Of a DNA stretch of 46,103 bases, positions 25,167 to 33,467 are shown one piece after another. The translations under genes and the position numbers were made by a program. Within the stretch, counting starts at the first letter, position 1, and each line of letters opens with the position of its first letter. The notes under the pieces were generated by a model. The model saw only the letters and a program-made list of their open reading frames with translations. It searched no databases and was not told the DNA's origin. The DNA comes from CAYQOX01 sp964419335 (GTDB lineage Bacteria; Hinthialibacterota; Hinthialibacteria; Hinthialibacterales; Hinthialibacteraceae), in assembly GCA_964419335.1 (NCBI GenBank), contig CAYQOX010000036.1, positions 1 through 46,103 on the forward strand, written 5' to 3'.

Positions 25167-25826
25167 ATGAAAAAAGGATTTACATTAATTGAATTGCTGA
25201 TTGTGGTAGCCATTATTGGGATTTTGGCCGCGATTGCAGTGCCTAACTTTTTGAATGCGCAAATTCGGGCCAAACTGGCGCGCAGCATGGCGGATATGAA
25301 ATCAATTACCACGGGTGTGCATCAGTTACAACTGGATACGGGGCATTTACCGATTGATGGGTGGGATGATGATACGACCGAAGGCCGGGATATTCTCAAG
25401 GATGTGTTTAATGGTGTTGGAGATTTTTCTGAAGCGGAGCGAACCACGACGCATTATCTCGCGGTTTTGACGAGTCCGATTTCGTATTTGTCCGCTGTGC
25501 CCATTGATCCCTTTTTGCCGGACCATGCCGATCCCCAATCATTGGGATTTGGAAGCCCGTTCACAACGTATATTTATGCGGATGTGGACCCTCGGATTCC
25601 GGGGCGAAATCAAGGGATCGCGGGGTTGAATGATCCTGTGGCTTCCGAGCACGGAATTACTCCTTTGAAAGAGGGTGATTTTGCGTTGGTGGGAATTGGA
25701 CCGGATGGGAAAGCCGGCAGTGCTTCAGGGATTACTTCGGAGCGGGGGATTCCTTATGATGCATCGAATGGAATTAACAGCATTGGTGATATATTCATGA
25801 AAGGCGGCGGAGGAATTAATAAATAA
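25167..25826 (+). CDS. Type IV prepilin-like / GspG-like pseudopilin (copy 1)
   Basis: 219 residues from the ATG at 25167, chosen because GGAGG (25156-25160) is 6 nt upstream and the short leader MKKG precedes the prepilin peptidase site G/FTLIE. The first helix FTLIELLIVVAIIGILAAIAVPNFLNAQ has the usual Glu at mature position 5. The globular part contains HLPIDGWDDD, then GIGPDGKAGS and the C-terminal signature YDASNGINSIGDI. GspG-type pseudopilins bind calcium in the C-terminal loop, and this acidic region could do likewise. It is a close paralogue of the gene at 26659. A terminator follows 34 nt after the stop, so it is probably transcribed alone. No assembly ATPase or secretin gene is nearby. 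Confidence 0.9.
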   Translation: MKKGFTLIELLIVVAIIGILAAIAVPNFLNAQIRAKLARSMADMKSITTGVHQLQLDTGHLPIDGWDDDTTEGRDILKDVFNGVGDFSEAERTTTHYLAVLTSPISYLSAVPIDPFLPDHADPQSLGFGSPFTTYIYADVDPRIPGRNQGIAGLNDPVASEHGITPLKEGDFALVGIGPDGKAGSASGITSERGIPYDASNGINSIGDIFMKGGGGINK

Positions 25827-25860
25827 AAGTGTAGTGTGGAGTTCATGATATGTGAATTAT

Positions 25861-25889
25861 AAAAAGCGGTCCAAAGCGGCCGCTTTTTT
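25861..25889 (+). terminator. Rho-independent terminator after prepilin 1
   Basis: AAAAAGCGG (25861-25869) pairs with CCGCTTTTT (25880-25888) around a 10-nt loop, and a run of six T ends the structure (25884-25889). The flanking A-run makes it usable in both directions. Confidence 0.85.
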
Positions 25890-25890
25890 G

Positions 25891-25920
25891 TTGAAATGGA
25901 GCGAAGAAATGGAATATAAT
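25891..25920 (+). promoter_or_regulatory. Promoter of prepilin 2
   Basis: TTGAAA (25891-25896), 18-nt spacer, perfect TATAAT (25915-25920). It starts directly after the terminator of prepilin 1, giving a leader of about 35 nt before the ATG at 25962. This is the best sigma-70-type promoter in the window. Confidence 0.7.
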
Positions 25921-25961
25921 GAGTATATCGAATGAATGAAGGCGAAAAGAGGGAGGCAGGA

Positions 25962-26522
25962 ATGAAGAAAAAAAGTTTTACGCTAATCGAACTATTGATC
26001 GTTGTTGCTATTATTGGAATTTTGGCGGCGATCGCAGTCCCCAATTTTTTAAATGCGCAAGTTCGGGCAAAAATTGCTCGTGTGCAAGCAGATGCTCGAT
26101 CGACAGGTTCGGCACTAGAACAATATCGATTAGATAACAATGTTTATCCTCTGGATGCTTTTAATCGAGATCCGATTGGTCTGATTATGTTGACTACGCC
26201 GGTCTCTTTTATGAGTTCATTACCTGTGGATGCTTTTAAACCAGATCGTATTGAAATGATTGATACTTTTGACCCAGGGGGAGGTCGCTGGATGGAACTA
26301 GGGACCGATACAGGCCAGGAAAAAGTAGTAGGAAGTTGGTTGTTAATTTCTGCGGGACCTGATGGGGATGATGATACCGATGGTCATCCGGGTTGGCCAT
26401 TTGGGACAACGGCTTGGGAATATGATCCGAGTAATGGATTAAATTCCAATGGGGATATACTCCGAATGGGAGGTAATTACAATCAGGGGAATTTTACAAT
26501 CAACGGAAAATCCAATTTGTGA
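25962..26522 (+). CDS. Type IV prepilin-like protein (copy 2, divergent)
   Basis: 186 residues from the ATG at 25962. The upstream ATG at 25932 would put charged residues before the leader and would leave GGGAGGCAGGA inside the gene, so the later start is right. The leader MKKKS is cut before FTLIELLIVVAIIGIL. The body is shorter and diverged from copies 1 and 3 (VYPLDAFNRDPIG, LPVDAFKPDR) but keeps SAGPDGDDDTDG and the C-terminal signature YDPSNGLNSNGDILRMGG. It has its own promoter and may be a minor pilin. Confidence 0.9.
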   Translation: MKKKSFTLIELLIVVAIIGILAAIAVPNFLNAQVRAKIARVQADARSTGSALEQYRLDNNVYPLDAFNRDPIGLIMLTTPVSFMSSLPVDAFKPDRIEMIDTFDPGGGRWMELGTDTGQEKVVGSWLLISAGPDGDDDTDGHPGWPFGTTAWEYDPSNGLNSNGDILRMGGNYNQGNFTINGKSNL

Positions 26523-26576
26523 TGGTTTGAGTGGAGGGGGGCAGTTCATGAGAGAGATGAAATGATATTTTTTTAC

Positions 26577-26615
26577 ATTTCATTTGCAATGGAGAATGAA
26601 ATTCTGTTATATAAT
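26577..26615 (+). promoter_or_regulatory. Promoter with overlapping palindromic operator, prepilin 3
   Basis: A perfect TATAAT (26610-26615) lies 44 nt before the ATG. TTGCAA (26584-26589) is a possible -35 but with a long 20-nt spacer. An 8-bp inverted repeat ATTTCATT (26577-26584) / AATGAAAT (26595-26602), spacing 10, covers the -35 region and looks like the site of a dimeric regulator. Confidence 0.5.
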
Positions 26616-26658
26616 GGATGTTTCGAATCAATTTATGCAAAAAAAGGGGTAGGAAGAA

Positions 26659-27336
26659 ATGCAAAAAAGAGGATTTACCTTAATTGAATTACTGATCGTA
26701 GTGGCTATCATAGGGATTTTGGCGGCGATCGCGGTACCCAATTTTTTAAATGCTCAAGTGCGAGCGAAATTAGCGCGCAGCATGGCGGATATGCGATCAA
26801 TTGTCAATGGAGTGCACCAGTTACGGCTGGATACGGGGCATTTGCCTATCGATGGATGGGATGATGATACGAGTGAAGGCCGGGAAATACTTGAAGATGT
26901 ATTCAATGATGTAGGGAATTTCCCGGAAGCGGAGCGAACTACGACGCATTATTTGGCGGTTTTGACCAGCCCGATTTCGTATTTATCCTCGGTTCCCATC
27001 GATCCGTTTATTCCCAAGCATGCCGATTCGGGTCAGTTGGGATTTGGAAGCCCATTTACAACCTACATTTATGCCGATTGGGATCCCAATATCCCCGGGA
27101 CGGGAAGCAATAGCAATAATATGAACATAGCGGCCTTAGAGCCTCCAGTTTGTTATGAACACGGAATTAAACCGCTGGATAAGGGAGAGTTTGCTTTGGT
27201 AGGGATTGGACCGGATGGAAAAGCGGGGAGTGCCTCGGGGATAACTTCCGAACGGGGAATCCCCTACGATGCTTCGAATGGACTCAATAGTATTGGTGAC
27301 ATATTTATGAAGGGAAGCGGAAGTATTAATAAATAA
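26659..27336 (+). CDS. Type IV prepilin-like / GspG-like pseudopilin (copy 3)
   Basis: 225 residues. Leader MQKRG precedes FTLIELLIVVAIIGIL. The protein matches copy 1 through most of its length (HLPIDGWDDD, AERTTTHYLAVLTSPISYL, GIGPDGKAGSASGITSERG) and ends with YDASNGLNSIGDIFMKG. The main difference is a small insertion TGSNSNNMN in the loop before the GPDG region. DNA differences between the copies are largely at synonymous positions, so the duplication is not recent but the protein has been conserved. It has its own promoter and terminator. Confidence 0.9.
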   Translation: MQKRGFTLIELLIVVAIIGILAAIAVPNFLNAQVRAKLARSMADMRSIVNGVHQLRLDTGHLPIDGWDDDTSEGREILEDVFNDVGNFPEAERTTTHYLAVLTSPISYLSSVPIDPFIPKHADSGQLGFGSPFTTYIYADWDPNIPGTGSNSNNMNIAALEPPVCYEHGIKPLDKGEFALVGIGPDGKAGSASGITSERGIPYDASNGLNSIGDIFMKGSGSINK

Positions 27337-27374
27337 GGCTTATCAATATCTACGAATATTTGTTTGGCTTATGG

Positions 27375-27404
27375 CGGCGGTCTGAAGTAGACTGCCGTTT
27401 TTTT
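27375..27404 (+). terminator. Rho-independent terminator after prepilin 3
   Basis: CGGCGGTCT (27375-27383) pairs with AGACTGCCG (27389-27397), with one wobble pair and a 5-nt loop, followed by TTTTTTT (27398-27404). It lies 38 nt after the stop. Confidence 0.85.
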
Positions 27405-27678
27405 ATAGTTAGAGATGTATGAACCTTTTCTGGGTTGTAGAACTTTTGTTAAACTCGAACCATGCTGCGTACAAAATGTATGGCTTTTGAGTTTGTGATT
27501 CTTTAAAGTGTAAATATGAATAGAGAGGTCTCAAGTTCATTGGGTGCGTTTGAAGGTGGATCGAGATGGTACGGCTACGGAAGAATTTTTATGAGTAAGA
27601 TGTCGGATCATCGAAATAGGTGATTGGGTAAATAGATTTGCGAAAAGAACTGGTTTATGTTTAGGAAGGGAGAGAGAC
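27405..27678. other. Intergenic leader of the pectate-lyase-like gene
   Basis: No ORF or recognisable RNA. An AT-rich patch TAAATAT at 27511-27517 might be a -10, without a good -35. A strong ribosome binding site GGAAGGGAGAGAG (27663-27675) precedes the ATG. Confidence 0.5.
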
Positions 27679-28950
27679 ATGAAGAGAGGTATTTCGATTG
27701 TAGGGACGTTTTTGATGCTTTTATTGTGTAACGCATTGGTATTGGCTTCGGGTCATAATCCTTTGTTATCTCATGTGAATGGGTTTGCTACGCAAACTCC
27801 AGGAGGCCGGGATGGGGAAGTGATTAAAGTGACCAATCTTAAAGCTAAGGGGCCGGGATCCTTGCGGGAAGCGTTGGAGACGTCCGGGCCTCGGATTATC
27901 GTGTTTGAAGTGGGTGGGGTGATTGATTTAGAAAAATCTTCGCTCGCCATTCGTGAGCCGTATGTGACTTTGGCGGGACAGACGGCGCCTTCACCGGGGA
28001 TTACGATTATTCGTGGTGGGATTTCGATTCAAACGCATGATGTTATCATCCAACACATTTGTGTGCGTCCCGGGGATGCGGGAGAAGAAAAACGAAGCGG
28101 ATGGGAACCGGATGGGATCTCGACTTCGGCGGCCTATAATGTGGTGGTCGATCATTGTTCGACCACATGGGCGGTGGATGAAAATCTGAGTGTCTCGGGT
28201 CCGCGAACCGAGGGGCCGGAGGCGACATCGCATGATGTAACCATCAGTCATTGTCTTATTGCAGAGGGATTGGATGATTCGACTCATGCAAAAGGGGCTC
28301 ATTCGAAGGGCACATTGATTCATGATTTTTGCCGAAATATTGCAATCATTGGAAATTTTTATGCGCATAATGTTACCCGGAATCCCTATTTTAAAGCGTT
28401 TACGACCGGGGTGGTGGTGAATAATTTAATTTATAATCCTAGGAATGAAGCAATTAAGATGAGTTATGTGGAGAGAGAGTTTGAGGATGCTTCGTATAGT
28501 CCAGAAAAGGGTGAAATCGCGGCTGTGGGGAATGTCTTTCGTTATGGAAGAAATACGAAAGAGGAGGTCGCGTTGATCCAAAGTAAGGGACGTGCTTATG
28601 TTCAGGATAATATTGCTCTGGATCGGGAGGGTGAACTGGTGGCTATGACGAAGGGGGATGTGGATATTCTTGAGGGAAAGCCAGTCTGGCCTGAGGGTTT
28701 TGAGGCTTTACCGGCGGATGAGGTGGAAGAATATGTTTTGAAGAGTGTGGGAGCACGTCCCTATGATCGTGATCCCATCGATCAGCGCATTATTGATGAT
28801 TACAAGGATGGACGGGGTCGGATTATCAACAGTCAGGATTTCGTTGGAGGGTATCCTGACTATGAGCCGGTTTATCGGGAGTTGGATGTTCCCTCGGAGA
28901 ATGTGGAGGAATGGCTCCTGACCTTTACGCATGAGAAAACGGGTATATAG
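27679..28950 (+). CDS. Secreted pectate-lyase-like right-handed beta-helix protein (PL1-like)
   Basis: 423 residues with a signal peptide (about 1-23, ending VLASG). The body matches the pectate lyase/Amb_all fold order: FATQTPGGRDGEVIKVTNL, GPGSLREALE, PRIIVFEVGGVIDL, VTLAGQTAPSPGITIIRGG, VIIQHICVRPGD, then EPDGISTSAAYNVVVDHCSTTWAVDENLSV, the central region where PL1 enzymes bind calcium and carry their catalytic basic residue. It likely cleaves uronate-rich polysaccharide outside the cytoplasm by beta-elimination. It faces two sulfatases in convergent orientation, which suggests a sulfated uronate polymer as substrate. No transporter or SusC/D pair is in the window. Confidence 0.83.
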   Translation: MKRGISIVGTFLMLLLCNALVLASGHNPLLSHVNGFATQTPGGRDGEVIKVTNLKAKGPGSLREALETSGPRIIVFEVGGVIDLEKSSLAIREPYVTLAGQTAPSPGITIIRGGISIQTHDVIIQHICVRPGDAGEEKRSGWEPDGISTSAAYNVVVDHCSTTWAVDENLSVSGPRTEGPEATSHDVTISHCLIAEGLDDSTHAKGAHSKGTLIHDFCRNIAIIGNFYAHNVTRNPYFKAFTTGVVVNNLIYNPRNEAIKMSYVEREFEDASYSPEKGEIAAVGNVFRYGRNTKEEVALIQSKGRAYVQDNIALDREGELVAMTKGDVDILEGKPVWPEGFEALPADEVEEYVLKSVGARPYDRDPIDQRIIDDYKDGRGRIINSQDFVGGYPDYEPVYRELDVPSENVEEWLLTFTHEKTGI

Positions 28951-28963
28951 AGCGGGAAGCAGA

Positions 28964-28994
28964 CTCAGCGCCTTCGGCATGCGAAGGCGCTGAG
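28964..28994. terminator. Bidirectional terminator-like hairpin
   Basis: A perfect 13-bp stem CTCAGCGCCTTCG (28964-28976) / CGAAGGCGCTGAG (28982-28994) with a 5-nt loop sits between the convergent lyase (stop 28950) and sulfatase (stop 29010) genes. It lacks a strong T-run, so either it works with factors or it stabilises both 3' ends. Confidence 0.7.
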
Positions 28995-29009
28995 ATTCAC
29001 TATAGTTGT

Positions 29010-30560
29010 TTAGCTTGCTTCGCAGTGTTTGAGCCACTCCTGGTGCATGGATTCGAGTTTCCGGACGACCTCGGGGTGTTGTTCGGTGAGGTTGTTGGTT
29101 TCGGTTTTGTCTTCCTCGACGTTGTAAAGTTCCCAATCGCCGCCCCAAGAGACGAGCTTCCATTGGTTCCAAATCACAGCTTTGCCTCTCGCCCATTGGA
29201 AGAAGATCGGTTTTTCCCGTTCTAGTTCTTTGCCTTGTAACACCGGGAGAAAACTGATGCCTTCGTACGGAGGAATCTTTTCTCCATTGTAGGTTTCGGG
29301 ATAGTTAGCCCCAGCAACCTCCATCAAGGTGGGCATGACGTCAATGAAATGGCCGGTGAATTCAGTAACGCGCCCGCCTTCTTTGATTTCCGCAGGCCAG
29401 TAGGCGATTAGGGGGGTACAAATGCCGCCTTCGTGGCTGTAGTTTTTGAAGAAGCGATAGGGAGTATTACTGACGTTAGCCCAGTCGGGGCCTAGAGATG
29501 ACCAGCGTGACATCGAGCCGATTGCTCCTTCGCCGGGGACATTATCCCCGCCGCGCACGACTTCTGCGGAGCAGCCGTTGTCGGAAGCGAACAGTACTAA
29601 GGTGTTTTCTTCCTCGCCCAATTCACGTACTTTCTGAAGAATTTTGCCGATGTTTTGATCCATGCTATCAATCATGGCTGCGTAGACCGCCATTTTGCGG
29701 GCTTCGGTTTTGCGTTCCTCTTCGGAAAGACTTTCCCAAGACTGGTAGGTTTTTTCTGAGAGGGGGTAGGTGTCGTCGATTAGGCCCATTCGCTTTTGCC
29801 GTTGGTAGCGTGCCTGGCGAAAGTGTTTATAGCCTTCGAGGTATTTGCCTTCATACTTTGCGATATCTTCAGGCCAGGCCATGAGGGGGTCATGCGGTGC
29901 CGTGTAGGAAAGGTAGAGGAAAAAGGGTTTGTCCTCGTCCTTGTATTCTTCCAGGTATTGCAAGGCGTATTTGGTGAAATAATCGGTGGTGTAAAAATCT
30001 TCTGCTTCAGGGGTGTAGGGCTGGTAGGTTTTGTCGTCGATGCACCAAGCGCGGTTATCACGTTTGCGCGCCGGTTTCGGTTCGCCTTCGCGTTGATTGC
30101 CGGGGTTGAAATAATTGCAGCAGCCATCACGCAGCCCATAATAGCGATCGAAGCCTTGGTCAACGGGGTTGTCGAGACTGTGATGCTTGCCGGACATGAG
30201 AGTGCGGTAGCCCGCGGCTTTGAGCACATTGCCGAGGGTGACGCAGTTTTCGAAATGGCCGGGGCGCTTGTTCATGCCGCATTGTTGGGCGTAGAGCCCG
30301 GTTAAGAGGCAGGCGCGCGAGGGAAAACATTTGGCGGTGTTGTAAAAGCGTGTGAAGCGTACACCATTGTAAGCCATACGATCCAAGTTAGGGGTATTGA
30401 TTTCTCCACCGTAGCATCCAGGATCCGACCAGCCCATGTCGTCGGCCAGGATGAAAATGATGTTGGGGCGTTTGTCCTTCGCGGCGAAGGAATTGCGAGG
30501 GTTCATTAAGGCTAATGAACCGAGTCCTAAGGTTTTGAGTACATTTCTACGTGTAGTCAT
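29010..30560 (-). CDS. Secreted sulfatase, formylglycine type (CFPSR)
   Basis: 516-residue arylsulfatase-family protein. The N-terminus MTTRRNVLKTLGLGSLALM is a twin-arginine-type export signal. The metal-binding start is IIFILADDMGW (D40, D41), and the catalytic cysteine C78 lies in CFPSRACLLTG, the C-x-P-S-R signature converted to formylglycine. Later conserved pieces include SGKHH, PFFLYLSYTAPHDP, LVLFASDNG and WKLVSWGGDWELYNVEED. It hydrolyses a sulfate ester, presumably on an extracellular polysaccharide. It lies 3 nt after the other sulfatase gene. No formylglycine-generating enzyme is visible in the window. Confidence 0.95.
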   Translation of the reverse strand: MTTRRNVLKTLGLGSLALMNPRNSFAAKDKRPNIIFILADDMGWSDPGCYGGEINTPNLDRMAYNGVRFTRFYNTAKCFPSRACLLTGLYAQQCGMNKRPGHFENCVTLGNVLKAAGYRTLMSGKHHSLDNPVDQGFDRYYGLRDGCCNYFNPGNQREGEPKPARKRDNRAWCIDDKTYQPYTPEAEDFYTTDYFTKYALQYLEEYKDEDKPFFLYLSYTAPHDPLMAWPEDIAKYEGKYLEGYKHFRQARYQRQKRMGLIDDTYPLSEKTYQSWESLSEEERKTEARKMAVYAAMIDSMDQNIGKILQKVRELGEEENTLVLFASDNGCSAEVVRGGDNVPGEGAIGSMSRWSSLGPDWANVSNTPYRFFKNYSHEGGICTPLIAYWPAEIKEGGRVTEFTGHFIDVMPTLMEVAGANYPETYNGEKIPPYEGISFLPVLQGKELEREKPIFFQWARGKAVIWNQWKLVSWGGDWELYNVEEDKTETNNLTEQHPEVVRKLESMHQEWLKHCEAS

Positions 30561-30563
30561 GAT

Positions 30564-32015
30564 TTAGTCCTTTTCTTTATAATCGGGATTGGGGGCCGGT
30601 AAGCGTGCACCGATATCTTTTTGCCATTGATGTAATTTGGCGAGAAGCTCTTTGCGCTTATCTGGATATTTTTCGGATAAATCGTTTTGTTCGCCGATGT
30701 CTTTTTTAAGGTTATAGAGTTCTACTTTATCATAATGGTAAAACTCGATTAATTTCCAATCGCCATCGCGAATGGCGGCGCCGGGTTTCCAGGTACTGCC
30801 GTGGTAGTGGGGATAATGCCAGTGGAGGGTATTGCGGTTCAGTTGCCTCCCGCCTTTGAGTAGTGAAACCAGGCTTAAACCGTCCGCGTGCTGCTTTGGT
30901 TTGAGGGGAAAGCCGGCAAGTTCGAGCATGGTGGGGTAAAAATCCATGCTAATGACCGGCTCGTAGCATAGGGTCCCAGGCTTGGTAATTCCGGGAGCGC
31001 GGATGATGAGCGGTTCGCGAATTCCTCCTTCATAGCACCAGCCTTTTCCGGCACGTAAGGGTAAGTTGCAGGTCGGAAATCCCCGGCGGCCGAGGGTGGA
31101 AAGGCCGCCGTTGTCGGAAGTAAAGATGATGACAGTGTTGTCGCTAAGGTTTAATTCATCCAACTTGTCCAAGACTCGCCCGATATTTTCATCCATGGCA
31201 TAGACCATAGAGGCGTACTCGGGGTTATCCTGCCGCATTTTCGTTAGTCCCTCGTGTTCGGGGACATCTTCGGGCCCCGGGGGGAGCTTTTCGGCTTTTT
31301 TCTTGAATCTCTCCAAATGGCGTTTGCATGCCTGAATGGGGGTGTGGACTGTGTAAAAGGATAGGTAAAGGAGGAAGGGATTCTCTTGATTCTTTTCAAG
31401 AAATTGGATGGATTCGTTGGTGAGGCGATCGGTGAGATATTCGCCCTCGGGGCCATCGCTGAGTTTGGGGTTGTTGTAGGGCGTATAGTAGCCGCCGGGA
31501 GGTGAACCCCGGTGATGGCCGCCTTTATTGATGTCGAAGCCTTGATCTTCAGGGAAGTAGCCTTCATCACCAAGGTGCCACTTGCCTGCGTAGAAAGTTT
31601 TGTAGCCTTGTTCTTGAAAAACTTCGGCGAGGGTTTCTTCTTCGAGGGGGAGATTATGTAAATCTTGGGGGCCGATTAGTTTTTCATTGGGAGCCCGTTT
31701 TCCGGGGATCCAATCGGTGATGTTCACTCTGGCGGGGTGTTTTCCGGTCATGATGGCGGCGCGGGTGGGGGAACACACCGGGCACGCCGCGTAGGCATCG
31801 GTAAAAAGCATGCCTTGGGAAGCGAGTTTATCCAAGTTGGGGGTTTCATAAAAGCGGCTGCCGTAGCAGCCCAAATCTTTCCAACCAAGGTCATCGACCA
31901 GAATGAAAACAAAGTTAGGTTTCTTTTCCAGAGTGAAACCGGGTTGGGCTAAAGCCAGGTAGGATAAACCAAGGGTGGTTTGTTTAAGGAAATGGCGTCG
32001 AGAGGTTTGGTTCAT
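30564..32015 (-). CDS. Secreted sulfatase, formylglycine type (CSPTR)
   Basis: 483 residues. The export signal has SRRHFLK, a twin-arginine-like motif, and a hydrophobic stretch to about residue 24. FVFILVDDLGW supplies metal ligands D41 and D42. The catalytic C81 lies in CSPTRAAIMTG. AGKWHLGDEG, PFLLYLSFYTVHTP, IIFTSDNGG and WKLIEFYHYDKVELYNLKKD complete the family pattern. It resembles arylsulfatase A / N-acetylgalactosamine-6-sulfatase-type enzymes, but the exact substrate is not readable. It is first of two sulfatase genes on the minus strand, with a candidate promoter 35 nt upstream. Confidence 0.95.
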   Translation of the reverse strand: MNQTSRRHFLKQTTLGLSYLALAQPGFTLEKKPNFVFILVDDLGWKDLGCYGSRFYETPNLDKLASQGMLFTDAYAACPVCSPTRAAIMTGKHPARVNITDWIPGKRAPNEKLIGPQDLHNLPLEEETLAEVFQEQGYKTFYAGKWHLGDEGYFPEDQGFDINKGGHHRGSPPGGYYTPYNNPKLSDGPEGEYLTDRLTNESIQFLEKNQENPFLLYLSFYTVHTPIQACKRHLERFKKKAEKLPPGPEDVPEHEGLTKMRQDNPEYASMVYAMDENIGRVLDKLDELNLSDNTVIIFTSDNGGLSTLGRRGFPTCNLPLRAGKGWCYEGGIREPLIIRAPGITKPGTLCYEPVISMDFYPTMLELAGFPLKPKQHADGLSLVSLLKGGRQLNRNTLHWHYPHYHGSTWKPGAAIRDGDWKLIEFYHYDKVELYNLKKDIGEQNDLSEKYPDKRKELLAKLHQWQKDIGARLPAPNPDYKEKD

Positions 32016-32049
32016 GTTTTCCCTCTTTTGTATTTATAGATTATTTCTC

Positions 32050-32079
32050 ACTATAACAAAAAAGGAAGTATGAACGCAA
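32050..32079 (-). promoter_or_regulatory. Candidate promoter of the sulfatase pair
   Basis: On the minus strand TTGCGT (plus 32074-32079), 18-nt spacer, TATAGT (plus 32050-32055). It lies in the 78-nt gap between the DUF711 gene and the sulfatases. Confidence 0.4.
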
Positions 32080-32093
32080 TATGAGAAGAAAAA

Positions 32094-33467
32094 TTAATTT
32101 TTCAAACTATTGATGGGGGCCGGGATGTGGCCGCCATGTTCTACAAATTGTTGGTTGCCTTCGGGGCAGGTCACATTGGTGATGCAGGAAGCGCCGAAGA
32201 GGCCGCCGAAATCGACATACTCGCCCACACCTTTTCCTGGAACGGGGATAATGCGAACTGCGGTGGTTTTGTTATTAAATACCCCGATGGCGGCTTCGTC
32301 GAGGATCAAGCCGCTGATTGTATTGGCGGGGATATCGCCGGGAACTGCGATCATGTCTAATCCCACCGAGCAAACCGCGGTCATGGCTTCCAGTTTTTCC
32401 AAGTTCAAGGTGCCTTCTTTGACGGCTTGTGCTAAGGCATGATCTTCCATGACGGGGATAAAGGCGCCGGAGAGGCCGCCCACCGAGGAAGAGGCGAAGA
32501 TACCGCCTTTTTTGACCGCATCGTTGAGCATGGCCACAGCGGCGGTGGTGCCGGGAGCGCCAATTTTGGAGATCCCCATGGCTTGGTAAATTTCTCCCAC
32601 ACTGTCGCCAACTTTGGGGGTTGGTGCGAGAGAGAGATCGACTACGCCGAAACTGACGTTCAGTTTCGCCGCGACTTCACGGCCGATCAGTTCGCCGGTA
32701 CGGGTGACGCGAAAGGCAGTATGTTTTACCACTTCGGCGATTTCATCGAGGGTGACATCGGGATGATCGGTGACTAATCCTTCGACAGCGCGCTTGACTA
32801 CGCCGGGGCCGCTGACTCCAACATTGATGACGCAGGAGGTTTCTCCCTGGCCTAGATAGGCACCGGCCATGAAGGGATTGTTTTCAGGGATATTGACAAA
32901 GGTAACGAGTTTTGCGCATCCAAACCCGTTTTGTTTCCGGGTGGCTTTTGCGATGTTGAGGATTTGTTCACTGACGTGGCGAATGGCATCGACATTGATG
33001 CCGGTTTTGGTGCTTCCGACATTGACGGAGGAGCAGAGCCGCTGGGTTTGGCTAAGTACTTGGGGAAGAGAATCGATGAGGAGAGATTCTCCCGGGGTAT
33101 TGCCGTTTTGCACCAGGGCGGTGTAGCCCCCAATGAGGTCGACGTTCACATCAGCGGCTGCACGATCCAAGGCACGGGCGATATGGAGGGCGTCTTCTTT
33201 CGTGTGGCCTTCGAGCAGCCGGGCGGCTGGAGAAACCGCTAGACGTTTGTTGACGATGGGCAGGCCGTATTTTGTGGTAAGGCGGTCGCAAAGGGAAACG
33301 AGATCCTTGGCGAGGGAGTGAATTTTTTTGTAGACCGAGACCGCGGCCTTGGCGGTGTCGGGGTGGAAGCAATCGTCGATGTTGATGCCCATGGTTACGG
33401 TACGGACATCGAGATTGCCTTCTTCTAGCATGCGAACCGTATTGAGGATATCGTCAATGCGTCTCAT
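32094..33467 (-). CDS. DUF711 / UPF0210 family protein
   Basis: 457 residues, matching the family. The beginning MRRIDDILNTVRMLEEGNLDVRTVTMGINIDDC is characteristic, as are GYTALVQNGNTPGE, SSVNVGSTKTGINVDA, GVSGPGVV and AIGVFNNKTTAVRIIPVPGKG. The biochemical role is unproven; the fold is related to glycyl-radical/PFL-like proteins in structural surveys, which I recall only as general family knowledge. It overlaps the ACT-domain gene by 4 nt (ATGA). DUF711 next to an ACT-domain protein is a very common pair in bacteria, indicating a shared function. Confidence 0.92.
   Translation of the reverse strand: MRRIDDILNTVRMLEEGNLDVRTVTMGINIDDCFHPDTAKAAVSVYKKIHSLAKDLVSLCDRLTTKYGLPIVNKRLAVSPAARLLEGHTKEDALHIARALDRAAADVNVDLIGGYTALVQNGNTPGESLLIDSLPQVLSQTQRLCSSVNVGSTKTGINVDAIRHVSEQILNIAKATRKQNGFGCAKLVTFVNIPENNPFMAGAYLGQGETSCVINVGVSGPGVVKRAVEGLVTDHPDVTLDEIAEVVKHTAFRVTRTGELIGREVAAKLNVSFGVVDLSLAPTPKVGDSVGEIYQAMGISKIGAPGTTAAVAMLNDAVKKGGIFASSSVGGLSGAFIPVMEDHALAQAVKEGTLNLEKLEAMTAVCSVGLDMIAVPGDIPANTISGLILDEAAIGVFNNKTTAVRIIPVPGKGVGEYVDFGGLFGASCITNVTCPEGNQQFVEHGGHIPAPINSLKN

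Noticed and set aside
25167..27336. A complete type II secretion or type IV pilus operon
   Set aside because: Only pilin-like subunits are present. No secretin, assembly ATPase, inner-membrane platform or prepilin peptidase gene is in the window.
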